Positions 39,645-49,343 of a stretch of DNA of 64,000 nucleotides are shown here, one piece after another (positions within the stretch are counted from its first letter, which is position 1; every line of letters begins with the position of its first letter). The notes under the pieces were generated by a model. The model was given only the letters and a program-made list of their open reading frames with translations. It searched no databases and was not told where the DNA came from. The position numbers and the translations under genes were made by a program. The DNA is from Bacillota bacterium (GTDB taxonomy: Bacteria > Bacillota > Clostridia > Oscillospirales > Acutalibacteraceae), in the NCBI GenBank assembly GCA_023458755.1, contig JAEWYE010000076.1:1-64000 (forward strand), given 5' to 3'.

Positions 39645-41949
39645 GAAAAAGCAGTCGGCACAGGACAGCATTCCATTTCAGCGGATGTTTCCGGACGGAA
39701 TCTGCCGTGTAACCGACAGCTATTACACGAAAACCGTTCAGTTTCAGGACATCAACTATCAGCTCAACCAGAACGAGGACAAGACCGCCATTTTTGAGGG
39801 CTGGTGCGACTTTCTCAACTATTTCGACAGCTCCATTAAATTTCAGCTCTCATTTCTGAACCTCCCCGCGACGCGGGACAGCTTTGCGAAAAGCGTCACC
39901 ATCCCGCCGCAGGGCGACGATTTCGACAGTCTGCGTTCGGAGTATACGGAAATGCTCCGGAACCAGCTTGCTAAAGGCAACAACGGCCTGATCAAGACCA
40001 AGTACCTGACCTTCGGAGTGGAAGCGGACAGCCTGAAAGCGGCCAAGCCCCGGCTGGAGCGCATCGAGATCGACATTCTGAATAACTTCAAACATCTCGG
40101 CGTAACAGCCGCTTCGCTGAACGGCGCGGACCGCCTGCGGCTGTTGCACGACATCTTCCATATGGACGCGCCGGAGCCGTTCCGTTTTTCTTGGGACTGG
40201 CTGGCCCCCTCCGGCCTCTCCGTCAAGGATTTCATCGCGCCGTCTTCCTTCGAGTTCAAAAGCGGAAATATGTTCGGTATGGGGCGTCAGGTTGGGGCGG
40301 TGTCGTTCCTGCAAATTCTCGCTCCGGAACTGAACGATCGGATGCTGGCCGATTTTCTCGACATGGAATCCAGCCTCATCGTCACCATGCACATCCAGTC
40401 CATCGACCAGGTGAGCGCCATTAAGACGATAAAACGGAAAATTACGGACCTCGATTCTATGAAGATTCAGGAGCAGAAAAAGGCCATCCGTTCCGGTTAC
40501 GACATGGACATCATCCCCTCCGACCTTGCCACCTACGGCGAGGAAGCGAAAAAGCTGCTGCAGGATTTACAGTCCCGCAACGAGCGCATGTTCCTTGTGA
40601 CCTTTCTCGTTCTCAACGTGGCCGAAAACAGGCAGCGGCTGGATAACAATGTGTTTCAGGCAAGCTCCCTCGCGCAGAAATACAACTGCGCGCTGACCCG
40701 GCTCGACTTCCGGCAGGAGGAAGGGCTGATGTCCTCACTTCCTCTTGGGTACAACCAAATAGAAATCCAGCGGGGCCTGACCACATCAAGCACCGCTATT
40801 TTTATCCCCTTCACCACGCAGGAGCTGTTCCAGACCGGGCGCGAGGCGCTGTACTGCGGGCTGAACGCTCTGAGCAACAACCTCATCATGGTGGATCGGA
40901 AGCTGCTGAAAAACCCGAATGGCCTGATTCTCGGCACACCGGGCGCGGGCAAATCCTTCGCCGCAAAACGCGAAATTGCCAACGTGTTCCTCGTTACAAA
41001 CGACGATATCATCGTCTGCGACCCAGAGGCCGAATATGGCCCGCTGATCGAGCGCCTGCACGGGCAGATCATCAAAATATCGCCCGCGTCCACCGATTAC
41101 ATCAACCCGATGGACATCAACCTGAACTATTCCGAGGAAGAGAACCCGTTATCCTTGAAGTCGGATTTCATCCTGTCGCTCTGCGAGCTGATCGTCGGCG
41201 GCAAGGAGGGATTGCAGCCTGTGGAAAAGACGGTCATCGACCGCTGCGTGAGGCTTGTGTACCGAAATTACCTTAACGACCCGCGCCCGGAAAACATGCC
41301 TATTCTGGAAGATTTGTACAACGAACTGCGGCGGCAGGACGAAAAGGAAGCGCAGTACATCGCCACGGCACTGGAGATTTACGTCACCGGCTCCCTCAAT
41401 GTGTTCAACCACCGCACCACAGTCAACGTAAGGAACCGCGTCGTCAGCTACGACATCCGGGAACTTGGCAAACAGCTCAAAAAAATCGGAATGCTCATCG
41501 TGCAAGATCAAGTCTGGAACCGCGTCACCGTCAACCGTGCCGTGGGAAAATCCACGCGCTACTACATCGACGAGTTCCATCTGCTCTTAAAAGAAGAACA
41601 GACCGCCGCCTATTCCGTGGAAATCTGGAAGCGGTTCCGAAAATGGGGCGGCATCCCGACCGGGATCACACAGAACATCAAGGATCTTCTTTCCTCACGG
41701 GAAATCGAAAACATCTTTGAAAATTCAGATTACATCTATATGCTCAATCAGGCATCCGGCGACCGCCAGATTCTCGCCAAGCAGCTCGGCATCTCGCCGC
41801 ACCAGCTTTCCTATGTCACCCATTCCGGCGAGGGCGAAGGGCTGCTGTTCTACGGCAATGTCATTCTGCCATTCGTGGACCATTTCCCGAAGGGCACGGA
41901 GCTGTACAAGATTATGACGACGCGGCCAAGTGAGATTGCGACTCAATAA
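39544..41949 (+). CDS. VirB4-family conjugation ATPase
   Basis: An 801-residue ATPase of the mating channel. An N-terminal VirB4 domain (IPFQRMFPDGICRVTDSYYTKTVQF) precedes Walker A LGTPGAGKSFAAKRE (about 463-477), DDIIVCDPEAEYGPL, YIDEFHLLLKEE (Walker B) and a GIPTGITQNIKDLL end. This is full-length, in contrast to the split left-module version. The TTG start at 39544 has AAGGAGGTG 7 nt upstream; the frame opens earlier, but the RBS and homology support this start. Confidence 0.9.
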   Translation: MSVKKQKTAAKRSLSRAERHQIETAAAKAWQTDKKKQSAQDSIPFQRMFPDGICRVTDSYYTKTVQFQDINYQLNQNEDKTAIFEGWCDFLNYFDSSIKFQLSFLNLPATRDSFAKSVTIPPQGDDFDSLRSEYTEMLRNQLAKGNNGLIKTKYLTFGVEADSLKAAKPRLERIEIDILNNFKHLGVTAASLNGADRLRLLHDIFHMDAPEPFRFSWDWLAPSGLSVKDFIAPSSFEFKSGNMFGMGRQVGAVSFLQILAPELNDRMLADFLDMESSLIVTMHIQSIDQVSAIKTIKRKITDLDSMKIQEQKKAIRSGYDMDIIPSDLATYGEEAKKLLQDLQSRNERMFLVTFLVLNVAENRQRLDNNVFQASSLAQKYNCALTRLDFRQEEGLMSSLPLGYNQIEIQRGLTTSSTAIFIPFTTQELFQTGREALYCGLNALSNNLIMVDRKLLKNPNGLILGTPGAGKSFAAKREIANVFLVTNDDIIVCDPEAEYGPLIERLHGQIIKISPASTDYINPMDINLNYSEEENPLSLKSDFILSLCELIVGGKEGLQPVEKTVIDRCVRLVYRNYLNDPRPENMPILEDLYNELRRQDEKEAQYIATALEIYVTGSLNVFNHRTTVNVRNRVVSYDIRELGKQLKKIGMLIVQDQVWNRVTVNRAVGKSTRYYIDEFHLLLKEEQTAAYSVEIWKRFRKWGGIPTGITQNIKDLLSSREIENIFENSDYIYMLNQASGDRQILAKQLGISPHQLSYVTHSGEGEGLLFYGNVILPFVDHFPKGTELYKIMTTRPSEIATQ

Positions 41950-42045
41950 TGAAGCGAGCAATTGACAGCCAAAATTGCCGCATTTGCCCTGCTTTTTTGA
42001 GAAGGGTTGTGGTAGAATGGACAGGTAAAAAGGGGTGATTAGTAT

Positions 42046-42858
42046 ATGTACTTTGATATTTCTTCAAAAGATAAGGCTATGCAATTTCTTGTGGAGTTTA
42101 CCCGGATTCCACAGATTGAAATCGAACACTTTTTAGAACGGAACACCATAATTGATAGTATTTGTGTTGACACTTCAAATGTAACCGCAGAAAATCTTAT
42201 TCAGGAGAGTGGCCTAAATCTATCTATGCTTGACACCGCAAGTATAAAAGCATTGGCGATACACTATACAAGCAACAATGATAAGAGCGCCTCGATAAGA
42301 AATATCGGATTAGGTGATTTACAATATGCACTGAGCAACGATACTCCGTTAAGGCGCTTTTTAGATGAGAATGGCATTTCAATCTATCCGGATAGAAAGC
42401 TGATGTGCTATAAGGGAAAAGAGTACGATATTACATACACACATTATGACAGCACATCACCACTAACAGGTATTGCTAGAAAAATATATTATGATAATCA
42501 AATAAGTTGCTTTTTTCGAATCAGGGATATTACACGTTACTTGGGGCAGGTAGATAGACGGCCGGAAATACTCTCTAACCTTGATAATTTCTTAAAGGGT
42601 TTGGATTTGTCAAGGAAGTGGGTCCAGCAGTCACAGGGCTATGAAATAAGGTATGTTGCTCCATTACGCGAATTCGAATTGTATACGTTCTATGACAAAA
42701 GCGAATGTGCCTACTATGACAACAGCAAAATTGCTTTAGCTCTCATTGCTTTAGCTTTGAGCGTTGTGAGTGAATATGATAAAGATGAAGTTTTTGCGTA
42801 TATGAAGCCCACAACAGTTATTACCACCGGACAGATAGTTTCAATAAAAAGCATATAA
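42046..42858 (+). CDS. unknown cargo protein
   Basis: A 270-residue soluble protein, AT-rich compared with its neighbours. I do not recognise it. It has no signal peptide. Segments such as LCYKGKEYDITYTHYDS and FFRIRDITRYLGQVDRRPEILSNLDNFL suggest an alpha/beta fold. It lies between virB4 and the hairpin that precedes the NlpC gene, so it looks inserted. Phage or plasmid defence is possible but unsupported. GGGGTG precedes the ATG. Confidence 0.5.
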   Translation: MYFDISSKDKAMQFLVEFTRIPQIEIEHFLERNTIIDSICVDTSNVTAENLIQESGLNLSMLDTASIKALAIHYTSNNDKSASIRNIGLGDLQYALSNDTPLRRFLDENGISIYPDRKLMCYKGKEYDITYTHYDSTSPLTGIARKIYYDNQISCFFRIRDITRYLGQVDRRPEILSNLDNFLKGLDLSRKWVQQSQGYEIRYVAPLREFELYTFYDKSECAYYDNSKIALALIALALSVVSEYDKDEVFAYMKPTTVITTGQIVSIKSI

Positions 42859-42866
42859 ACTGACTT

Positions 42867-42891
42867 GCCCGCCCACTGTGGCGGGCTTTTT
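42867..42891 (+). terminator. terminator before the NlpC/P60 gene
   Basis: GCCCGCC (42867-42873) and GGCGGGC (42880-42886) form a strong stem followed by five T. It ends 24 nt before the next start. Its place suggests attenuation rather than a simple end of operon. Confidence 0.65.
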
Positions 42892-42915
42892 CATGCCCAA
42901 AAGGAGGTGACTGTG

Positions 42916-44634
42916 ATGGAAAAACGAGCGCCCCGCCTGCAATTTATGAAGGATGAACAAACCGACCCTGTATTAAAAAAGACTGTCCGCAGAGTGCAGA
43001 AAGCGGCGGCAAAAGCGGATCAAGCGCAGGCGAAAATCCCGAAAAAAAAGGTCCTTCGTAAGCAGCACATCGTTGACCCGGCCACCGGCAAGGTCACGAC
43101 ACACCTGAAATTTGAGGAAGTGGACAAGAAAAAACCGTCCAAGCTCACTCATGCCGTCCGGGACGCACCCGGAAACGCTGTTTTGATGCGGTTCCACCGG
43201 GAAATCCGGCAGTCCGAGGATGAAAACGTGGGCGTGGAGGCCGCTCATAAAAGTGAGGAAGCCGCCGAAACGGGCGGGCGTCTGGCGCGCAGCGCCCATC
43301 GCTCCCACAAATTGAAACCCTACCGGGAATCGGCCAAAGCGGAAAAACGGCTGGACCGCGCCAACCTCGGCTATTTGCAGAAAAAGGCCGCGCGGGACAA
43401 TCCGCAGCCCTCCGGAAATCCTTTGGCCCATTGGCGGCAGAAGCGGGCCGTCAAAAAACAGTACGCCGCCGCGAAACGAGCCGGGCAGCTCACAGGCTCT
43501 GCCGGGAAAGCTGCCGGAAACACCGCAAAAACGGCGGCGCGGGAGAGCAGACGGGCGGCAGCTTTTATCGGGCGGCACCGGAACGGTTTTCTGATCGTCG
43601 CAGGCGTTTTTCTGGTGCTGGTGCTGCTTCTGAACGTCCTGTCCTCCAGCTCGGTTCTGCTGGAAGGGGCGCTGTCCGGTGTTACCGCGTCCACCTATCC
43701 TTCCACGGACGACGCCATGCTCGGCGCGGAAGCCGCCTACGCCCATAAAGAAGCAGACCTTCAGGACGAAATCAACCATTACGAGCAGAGGCACGGCGGG
43801 TACGACGAATATCACTATACGCTCGATAAAATCGGTCACGACCCGTATGTGCTGATCTCCATCCTGACCGCGTGGCACGGCGGCGAATGGACGCTGGATG
43901 AAGTCCGAGACACGCTTTCCACGCTGTTCTCAAAAGAATACCAACTGACGCAGACCGTGGAGACGGAAACCCGAACCCGCACGGAAACGGATACCGTGAC
44001 GGACCCGGACGGCATAACTCACACCGAAACCCGGCAGGTTCCCTATACCTACACCATCTGCAATGTGAAACTGCACAACGAGGATTTATCCCATCTTCCC
44101 ATTTCCATCATGAATGAGGATCAGGTCGGTGTGTACTCAATGTACATGTCTACTCTTGGCAACCGTCCCGACCTGTTCCCTTCGTCTGCTTATCCGAATG
44201 CGTCCACCATCAAAAAGCCCACGGAGTACGACATTCCCCCAGAGGCGATGGCAGACGCGCGGTTTGCCGCCATGATTACGGAGGCACGGAAATATATCGG
44301 CTATCCCTACGTTTGGGGCGGCAGCAGCCCAAAAACCTCGTTCGACTGCTCCGGCTATGTATCGTGGGTGATCAATCACAGCGGATGGAACGTGGGACGG
44401 CTGGGAGCGCAGGGCCTCTGTAACATCTGCACTCCGGTTTCTCCTGCTGACGTAAGACCCGGCGACCTTGTTTTCTTTGAACATACCTACGATACCGATG
44501 GCGTGACCCATGTGGGTATCTACGTTGGAAACGGCATGATGCTTGCGGCTGGGGACCCCATCGGCTACTCGAATCTTAAAACAAGTTATTGGCAAAGCCA
44601 TTTTTACACGTTCGGACGTTTACCGAACCCATAA
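42916..44634 (+). CDS. NlpC/P60 peptidoglycan hydrolase (CD1108-type)
   Basis: A 572-residue protein. A long basic cytoplasmic region (to about 220) and a membrane helix (about 226-250) lead to an extracellular region and a C-terminal NlpC/P60 domain. Catalytic Cys478 is in SFDCSGYVSWV and His532 in THVGIYVGNGM. It cuts the cell wall so that the mating channel can pass. It is the usual CD1108-type component of Tn1549-like elements. AAGGAGGTG precedes the start. Confidence 0.87.
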   Translation: MEKRAPRLQFMKDEQTDPVLKKTVRRVQKAAAKADQAQAKIPKKKVLRKQHIVDPATGKVTTHLKFEEVDKKKPSKLTHAVRDAPGNAVLMRFHREIRQSEDENVGVEAAHKSEEAAETGGRLARSAHRSHKLKPYRESAKAEKRLDRANLGYLQKKAARDNPQPSGNPLAHWRQKRAVKKQYAAAKRAGQLTGSAGKAAGNTAKTAARESRRAAAFIGRHRNGFLIVAGVFLVLVLLLNVLSSSSVLLEGALSGVTASTYPSTDDAMLGAEAAYAHKEADLQDEINHYEQRHGGYDEYHYTLDKIGHDPYVLISILTAWHGGEWTLDEVRDTLSTLFSKEYQLTQTVETETRTRTETDTVTDPDGITHTETRQVPYTYTICNVKLHNEDLSHLPISIMNEDQVGVYSMYMSTLGNRPDLFPSSAYPNASTIKKPTEYDIPPEAMADARFAAMITEARKYIGYPYVWGGSSPKTSFDCSGYVSWVINHSGWNVGRLGAQGLCNICTPVSPADVRPGDLVFFEHTYDTDGVTHVGIYVGNGMMLAAGDPIGYSNLKTSYWQSHFYTFGRLPNP

Positions 44635-44653
44635 CAGATTGGAGGAATGAACC

Positions 44654-44899
44654 GTGAATCCAAAATTCAAAAAAATCGACGCCGAGTATGCAAAAAACAC
44701 AGAGAAAATCTCCGCGCTGCAAAATCGGCAGAAGGAACTGGAAAAGCAGCGCCGGGAACTGGAAAATCTCGATATTGTCGGCCTTGTGCGGGGTATGGGC
44801 ATGACGGCGGAGGAACTGTCGGCGCTCATGAAAGCATCCCGCGAAAACCGGCCCGTATCCGATCAGAACAAACAGGAGGAAAGTCATGAAGAAATCTAA
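44654..44899 (+). CDS. DUF4315-family protein
   Basis: An 81-residue coiled-coil protein (NTEKISALQNRQKELEKQRRELE) with a short NLDIVGLVRGMGMTAEEL end, typical of DUF4315 in CTn elements. The function is unknown. The GTG start has GGAGG upstream. It overlaps the DUF4366 gene by 14 nt. Confidence 0.75.
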   Translation: MNPKFKKIDAEYAKNTEKISALQNRQKELEKQRRELENLDIVGLVRGMGMTAEELSALMKASRENRPVSDQNKQEESHEEI

Positions 44900-45635
44900 A
44901 ATCCGCATATTCGTCTGCCTGATGGCCGCCGTGTCCTGTACGGTGGCTTTTTCCGTCAACGCTCTCGCCTACAGCACGGGGACAACCTCTCCGACTTTGA
45001 GCAGTTCAAGCGCCGCGCAGAGCAGCACCGCTTCGTCGTCGGCCTCGTCCACAACGTCGTCAGGGACATCACTCAAACCTTTGACGCCGGACGGCACCGG
45101 AACGGTGATCGACAATGTGACCAACGAGGATGGCAAGGAGTTTTTCACCGTCACCACGCCGAGCAAGCACGTCTTTTACCTGATTATCGACCGTCAAAAG
45201 AATGCCGAGAATGTCTATTTCCTTGACGCCGTTACAGACAAGGACCTGCTTGCGCTTGCAAAGAGCGACAACGAGGACGTTTCCGGTTCTTCTTCGTCCA
45301 AGACCGCTTCCGCCCCGGAAACATCCTCCGCGCCGACCACATCGACGCCCACGGTTTCATCCGTTTCCCGAACAGAACAGCAGAACAGCAGCGCCGGAAT
45401 CGCGGCGGTTGCCGTGCTTGCTGCCGTTCTCGTCGGCGCGGCGGTCTGGTTCTTCAAATTCCGCAAGCCGGGTAAAAAGGACAAAAACAGGCCCGATCCG
45501 GATGATTACGATTACGCTGAGGACGAGGATGAGGAATCCGAGCCGGATGATGAACCGGGAGCTCCTGACGATGACGCAACGCAAAAAGATGGGCCGGAAA
45601 CGTCTGACGGTGAAACAGAGCGTGAGGACGAATGA
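44886..45635 (+). CDS. DUF4366/CD1107-type surface protein
   Basis: A 249-residue exported, membrane-anchored protein. It has a signal peptide (about 1-29), a Ser/Thr stalk and a central conserved domain (GTGTVIDNVTNEDGKEFFTVTT, HVFYLIIDRQKNAENVYFLD). A second Ser-rich stalk and a membrane helix (IAAVAVLAAVLVGAAVWFFKF) follow, then a very acidic cytoplasmic tail. The DUF4366 pattern is clear. It probably sits in the mating complex near the NlpC protein. Confidence 0.78.
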   Translation: MKKSKIRIFVCLMAAVSCTVAFSVNALAYSTGTTSPTLSSSSAAQSSTASSSASSTTSSGTSLKPLTPDGTGTVIDNVTNEDGKEFFTVTTPSKHVFYLIIDRQKNAENVYFLDAVTDKDLLALAKSDNEDVSGSSSSKTASAPETSSAPTTSTPTVSSVSRTEQQNSSAGIAAVAVLAAVLVGAAVWFFKFRKPGKKDKNRPDPDDYDYAEDEDEESEPDDEPGAPDDDATQKDGPETSDGETEREDE

Positions 45636-45796
45636 CCTTTTTCACCGATAGCCCTTTCGAGCGGATGATGGTGCAGAAGCCGCAGTACAGGCGGGAGAAA
45701 CGGCCTCCCGCCCCGCCGAAAGGCCGTCCTGACCATTCCCATGACTGTTACCGTGACCTTATCATCACGCCGAAAGTCAGCAAGCCGGAGCGATAA
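45632..45796 (+). CDS. 54-residue basic protein of the transfer operon
   Basis: An ATGA overlap with the DUF4366 gene opens a 54-codon frame: MTFFTDSPFERMMVQKPQYR, a basic Pro-rich middle, and a C-terminal HDCYRDLIITPKV. Short proteins of this type (FFTDSPFERMM...) follow DUF4366 in related elements, as far as I recall. The function is unknown. Its 3' end forms the left arm of the following hairpin. Confidence 0.6.
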   Translation: MTFFTDSPFERMMVQKPQYRREKRPPAPPKGRPDHSHDCYRDLIITPKVSKPER

Positions 45797-45810
45797 CGTT
45801 CCGGCTTGCT
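45779..45810 (+). terminator. hairpin after the DUF4366 group
   Basis: AGCAAGCCGGA (45779-45789) and TCCGGCTTGCT (45800-45810) form an 11-bp stem around the stop codon. There is only a short T-run after it. The AraC cargo gene begins 130 nt downstream. Confidence 0.6.
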
Positions 45811-45939
45811 TTGGATGAATCTGAATGATAAGATGTTTATAAACGTCGAATTTAATCTGCGGACAAAAGACAACAGAAAAAGTCGGGAACAGCCGCTTTG
45901 AAAGTAATAAGATAGAAGCACAGGCAAGGAGATGTGTAC

Positions 45940-46797
45940 ATGGGCTGGGTTGAATGCATCGGTGAAGCCATAAGCTATATTGAAGACAATATCACTGACG
46001 AACTGACAGTTGAAAAGATTGCAAAACAGGTATTATTATCACCTTTCTATTTCCAAAAAGGATTTGCCATGCTTTGCGGTTTTACGGTCGGAGAGTATAT
46101 CCGGGAACGCAGGCTTACTCTTGCCGGCAGTGAGCTTATTTCCACTGACGAAAAAATCATTGATATTGCTCTCAAGTACGGTTACGACTCACCGGACAGT
46201 TTTACCAAAGCATTTACCCGTTTTCATGGCGTCACACCGACTGCCGTTCGAAAAGACGAAGCAATGATTAAGTCTTTTGCTCCGCTGAAAATCAAATTTA
46301 CTTTGGAAGGCGGCTATGTTATGGATTACAAGATTGTTGAAAAAGATTCGTTTACTGTTATGGGCGCATCCAGAACATTCAAGTATGACGGTGCGAAAAC
46401 AGAGATTCCTAAGTTTTGGATGGAACTCCATCAGCCCGGAAAAGAGCGGGACATATGCGGAATGTATGGAATCAGTATTGACGAGAGTATGGGATCGGAT
46501 GAATTCGAGTATCTGGTCGCAGACAATTACAATCCGGCAGCAGAAATTCCGGAAGGCTTTATTACAAAGGTCATCCCCGCATACACTTGGGCTGTTTTTG
46601 CCTGCAAAGGCGGAATGCCCCAGTCTTTACAGGATGTAAACAAAAAAATCTTCTCGGAATGGCTGCCGAACAGTAAAGACTATGAAATTGCGGCGGGCTA
46701 CAATATCGAAATGTACAGTGATCCTGCCGAGTATTCCAAGGGAATTCAGGATGAGAAATATTACAGCGAGATATGGATTCCCGTCAAAAAGAAGTAA
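45940..46797 (+). CDS. AraC-family regulator with GyrI-like effector domain (cargo)
   Basis: A 285-residue transcription factor. An N-terminal double helix-turn-helix (SYIEDNITDELTVEKIAKQV, IIDIALKYGYDSPDSFTKAFTRFHGVTP) is followed by a GyrI/SoxS-type effector-binding domain (VEKDSFTVMGASRTFKY, EFEYLVADNY, YTWAVFACKGGMP). It probably senses small toxic or antibiotic molecules. AT-rich, with its own downstream terminator and lying between two backbone genes, it is cargo. ATG 45940 has AAGGAG 8 nt upstream. Confidence 0.83.
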   Translation: MGWVECIGEAISYIEDNITDELTVEKIAKQVLLSPFYFQKGFAMLCGFTVGEYIRERRLTLAGSELISTDEKIIDIALKYGYDSPDSFTKAFTRFHGVTPTAVRKDEAMIKSFAPLKIKFTLEGGYVMDYKIVEKDSFTVMGASRTFKYDGAKTEIPKFWMELHQPGKERDICGMYGISIDESMGSDEFEYLVADNYNPAAEIPEGFITKVIPAYTWAVFACKGGMPQSLQDVNKKIFSEWLPNSKDYEIAAGYNIEMYSDPAEYSKGIQDEKYYSEIWIPVKKK

Positions 46798-46840
46798 CCC
46801 GACAAACGGCGCAATTCCGGTTATGGAGCTATATACTCAA

Positions 46841-46871
46841 GGGCAATCGAGAAATCGGTTGCTCTTTTTTT
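46841..46871 (+). terminator. terminator before topB
   Basis: GGGCAATCGA (46841-46850) and TCGGTTGCTC (46855-46864, wobble pairs) around GAAA are followed by seven T. It lies 44 nt after the AraC gene and 29 nt before the TTG of topB. Confidence 0.7.
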
Positions 46872-46900
46872 GTGTGCCAATGCATGAAAGGAGAAAAAAT

Positions 46901-48961
46901 TTGAAACTTGTAATCAGTGAAAAGCCCTCGGTTGCCCAAAGTATCGCCGCCGTGATTGGCGCGAAGCAGCGCGGCGACGGGTATCTGGAGGGCAATGGCT
47001 ACCTCGTTTCGTGGTGCCTCGGCCATCTCTCGGAGCTGGCAAGCGCCGACACCTATGATGAAAAATACGCGAAATGGCGGCGCGAGGATTTACCCATCCT
47101 GCCGGAAAACTGGCGGTTTATCGTAAGCAGGGACAAACAAAAGCAGTTTGGTATTCTCCGTACCATGATGCGCCGAGACGATGTGGATGAAGTCATCAAC
47201 GCCTGCGACGCCGGACGCGAGGGCGAACTGATTTTTCGTACCGTATACGACATGGCGGGCTGCTCCAAGCCGATGAAACGGCTCTGGATTTCCTCGCTGG
47301 AGGATGAGGCCATCCGGCAGGGATTTACCAATCTGAAACCGGGGCAGGATTACGACGGGCTGCATCAGTCCGCGCTATGCCGGTCCAAGGCCGACTGGCT
47401 GGTGGGTATCAATGCGACACGCCTGTTCTCTGTACTCTATCATCGTACTCTGAACGTCGGGCGCGTCATGTCTCCGACGCTGGCCCTTATCGTGCAGCGG
47501 GAAGCAGAGATTTCCGCGTTTCAGCCGGAGCCGTTCTATACGGTCAACCTTAACTGCGACGGTTTCACTGCCACCGGTGACAAGCTCAAACAGAAACCGG
47601 AAGCCGAGGCCGTTGCCGCCGCCTGCAAAGGGGAAACGGCCACTGTCAAAGCCGTGGAGCGGAAAGAAAAATCCGAAAAGTCGCCCACGCTTTACGATCT
47701 GACCACTCTCCAGCGCGACGCCAACCGTCTGCTCGGTTACACGGCTCAGCAAACGCTGGACTATCTACAATCGCTCTATGAAAAGAAGCTCTGCACCTAT
47801 CCGCGCACCGACAGCCGGTTCCTGACAAACGACATGGAAGGAACCGTTCCGGTGCTTGCTTCCGTCGCCGCCGCGATCTGCGGCGCGGATATTCCCGAAA
47901 ACCTCAACGCCGGTCAGGTCTGCGACAGCGCAAAGGTCAGCGACCATCACGCCGTTGTTCCCACCTCCGGCGCGGGCAAAGCGGATGTTTCCGCGCTGCC
48001 TGCCGGAGAGCGTGAAATTCTGCGGCTCGTTTCCCGGCAGCTTCTCTGTGCGGTCGGAAATCCGCACCAATACGCCGAAACCGCCGTCACGCTGGACTGC
48101 GCCGGATATGGATTTTCCGCCAAGGGCAAAACGGTCCTCGTTCCCGGCTGGAAAGCCTGTTTTCAGGAACAGGCCGACAAACCACTGCCGGAACTGGCAG
48201 AGGGTCAGAACATCGCTGTTTCCTCTGTTTCCGTCAAGGAGGGCAAAACCTCGCCGCCCAAGCATTATACGGAAGATACCTTGCTCTCCGCGATGGAGAC
48301 GGCAGGCGCGAAGGAGATGCCCGACGATGCAGAACGTAAGGGGCTGGGTACACCCGCCACCCGCGCGGCCATTTTGGAAAAGCTCGTCACCACCGGCTTT
48401 GTGGAACGGAAAAGGGCCAAGAAAACCGTCAATCTCATTCCATCTCAGGTCGGCGTGTCGCTTGTCACCGTTTTGCCGGAGCAGCTTCAATCTCCGCTGC
48501 TGACCGCCGAATGGGAAAACAGGCTCAAACAGGTAGAGCGCGGAGAACTGGAACCGGACGCCTTTATGGACGGCATCGCCGGGATGCTTCGGGAACTGGT
48601 GAAAACATACACACCGGTCAAGGGCGCGGAGGTGCCGTTTCCCTCCGGTCGGGAAATTATCGGCAAATGCCCCCGCTGCGGCGGCAGCGTGACCGAAAGC
48701 AAAAAAGGCTTTTTCTGCGAGAACGACGGTTGCCGCTTCGGGCTTTGGAAGGACAACCGGTTTTTCGCCGCCAAGAAAAAGGTCCTGACGAAAGCTGTCG
48801 CCGCAGCGTTCCTAAAGGATGGGCGCGTAAGGCTCACCGGATGTTATTCCGAAAAGGCCGGCAAAACTTACGACGCCACGGTGATTTTGGAGGACACCGG
48901 GGGGCGCGTCAATTTCAAGCTGGAATTTGATTTGGGGACGAAAAAGCGTGGCGGATCATGA
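46901..48961 (+). CDS. topB: DNA topoisomerase III (TopB)
   Basis: A 686-residue type IA topoisomerase. TOPRIM at the start (LVISEKPSVAQSIAAVIGA, DAGREGELIFR) and active-site Tyr300 in LCTYPRTDSRFL. Later come HHAVVPT, the KGLGTPATRAAIL segment and a C-terminal zinc ribbon (CPRCGGSVTESKKGFFCENDGC). It resolves single-stranded DNA tangles during conjugative replication. The TTG start at 46901 has AAAGGAG upstream; the frame extends further left across the AraC gene but is not used there. Confidence 0.93.
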   Translation: MKLVISEKPSVAQSIAAVIGAKQRGDGYLEGNGYLVSWCLGHLSELASADTYDEKYAKWRREDLPILPENWRFIVSRDKQKQFGILRTMMRRDDVDEVINACDAGREGELIFRTVYDMAGCSKPMKRLWISSLEDEAIRQGFTNLKPGQDYDGLHQSALCRSKADWLVGINATRLFSVLYHRTLNVGRVMSPTLALIVQREAEISAFQPEPFYTVNLNCDGFTATGDKLKQKPEAEAVAAACKGETATVKAVERKEKSEKSPTLYDLTTLQRDANRLLGYTAQQTLDYLQSLYEKKLCTYPRTDSRFLTNDMEGTVPVLASVAAAICGADIPENLNAGQVCDSAKVSDHHAVVPTSGAGKADVSALPAGEREILRLVSRQLLCAVGNPHQYAETAVTLDCAGYGFSAKGKTVLVPGWKACFQEQADKPLPELAEGQNIAVSSVSVKEGKTSPPKHYTEDTLLSAMETAGAKEMPDDAERKGLGTPATRAAILEKLVTTGFVERKRAKKTVNLIPSQVGVSLVTVLPEQLQSPLLTAEWENRLKQVERGELEPDAFMDGIAGMLRELVKTYTPVKGAEVPFPSGREIIGKCPRCGGSVTESKKGFFCENDGCRFGLWKDNRFFAAKKKVLTKAVAAAFLKDGRVRLTGCYSEKAGKTYDATVILEDTGGRVNFKLEFDLGTKKRGGS

Positions 48962-49260
48962 AACTTACCCAATATGAGCGGGAGACGATCATTTGCTATA
49001 ACGAGGAAGAAGCGACGGCCAGCGTTTACACGCACAATAAAAAGCTCATGCAAAAGCTCAAACGGATTTCGGAGAAATACCCCGACAAGGTACAACCGGA
49101 GCACCCGGAGCATCGCGGGGCCGTCAGCTATCTCGTCCCCAAACGCTGTGTTTCCGTCCGGGAACCGTACAGCGACCGACGGCGCGAAGCCGACAGTTTG
49201 CGGGCTAAAGCAGCGAAAATACGCCCTCCCAGCAGGAGCATACGCTCCGAAGACAAATAA
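48958..49260 (+). CDS. small conserved protein of unknown function
   Basis: A 100-residue basic protein with a soluble N-terminal fold (YERETIICYNEEEATASVYTHN) and a Lys/Arg-rich helix (KKLMQKLKRISEKYPDKV). The tail has a SREPYSD-type SVREPYSDRRREA segment. It overlaps topB by 4 nt and is regularly seen after topB in this element family. I know no function for it. Confidence 0.6.
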   Translation: MKLTQYERETIICYNEEEATASVYTHNKKLMQKLKRISEKYPDKVQPEHPEHRGAVSYLVPKRCVSVREPYSDRRREADSLRAKAAKIRPPSRSIRSEDK

Positions 49261-49262
49261 TG

Positions 49263-49313
49263 AGCGCGCTCCCACATGGGTTTATCCCGGCCTGTGCGGG
49301 GGCGCGCTTTTTT
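49263..49313 (+). terminator. terminator before the ArdC-like gene
   Basis: AGCGCGCTCCC (49263-49273) pairs with the GGGGGCGCGCT run (49298-49308), and T follows to 49313. It ends 30 nt before the start of the next gene. Confidence 0.65.
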
Positions 49314-49343
49314 CAATTCTATGATCTGCGAAAGGAGCACACT

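Noticed and set aside
46682..46900. Longer topB frame beginning inside the AraC gene
   Set aside because: TOPRIM begins at the TTG at 46901 with a good ribosome site; the upstream part is a shadow crossing a terminator.
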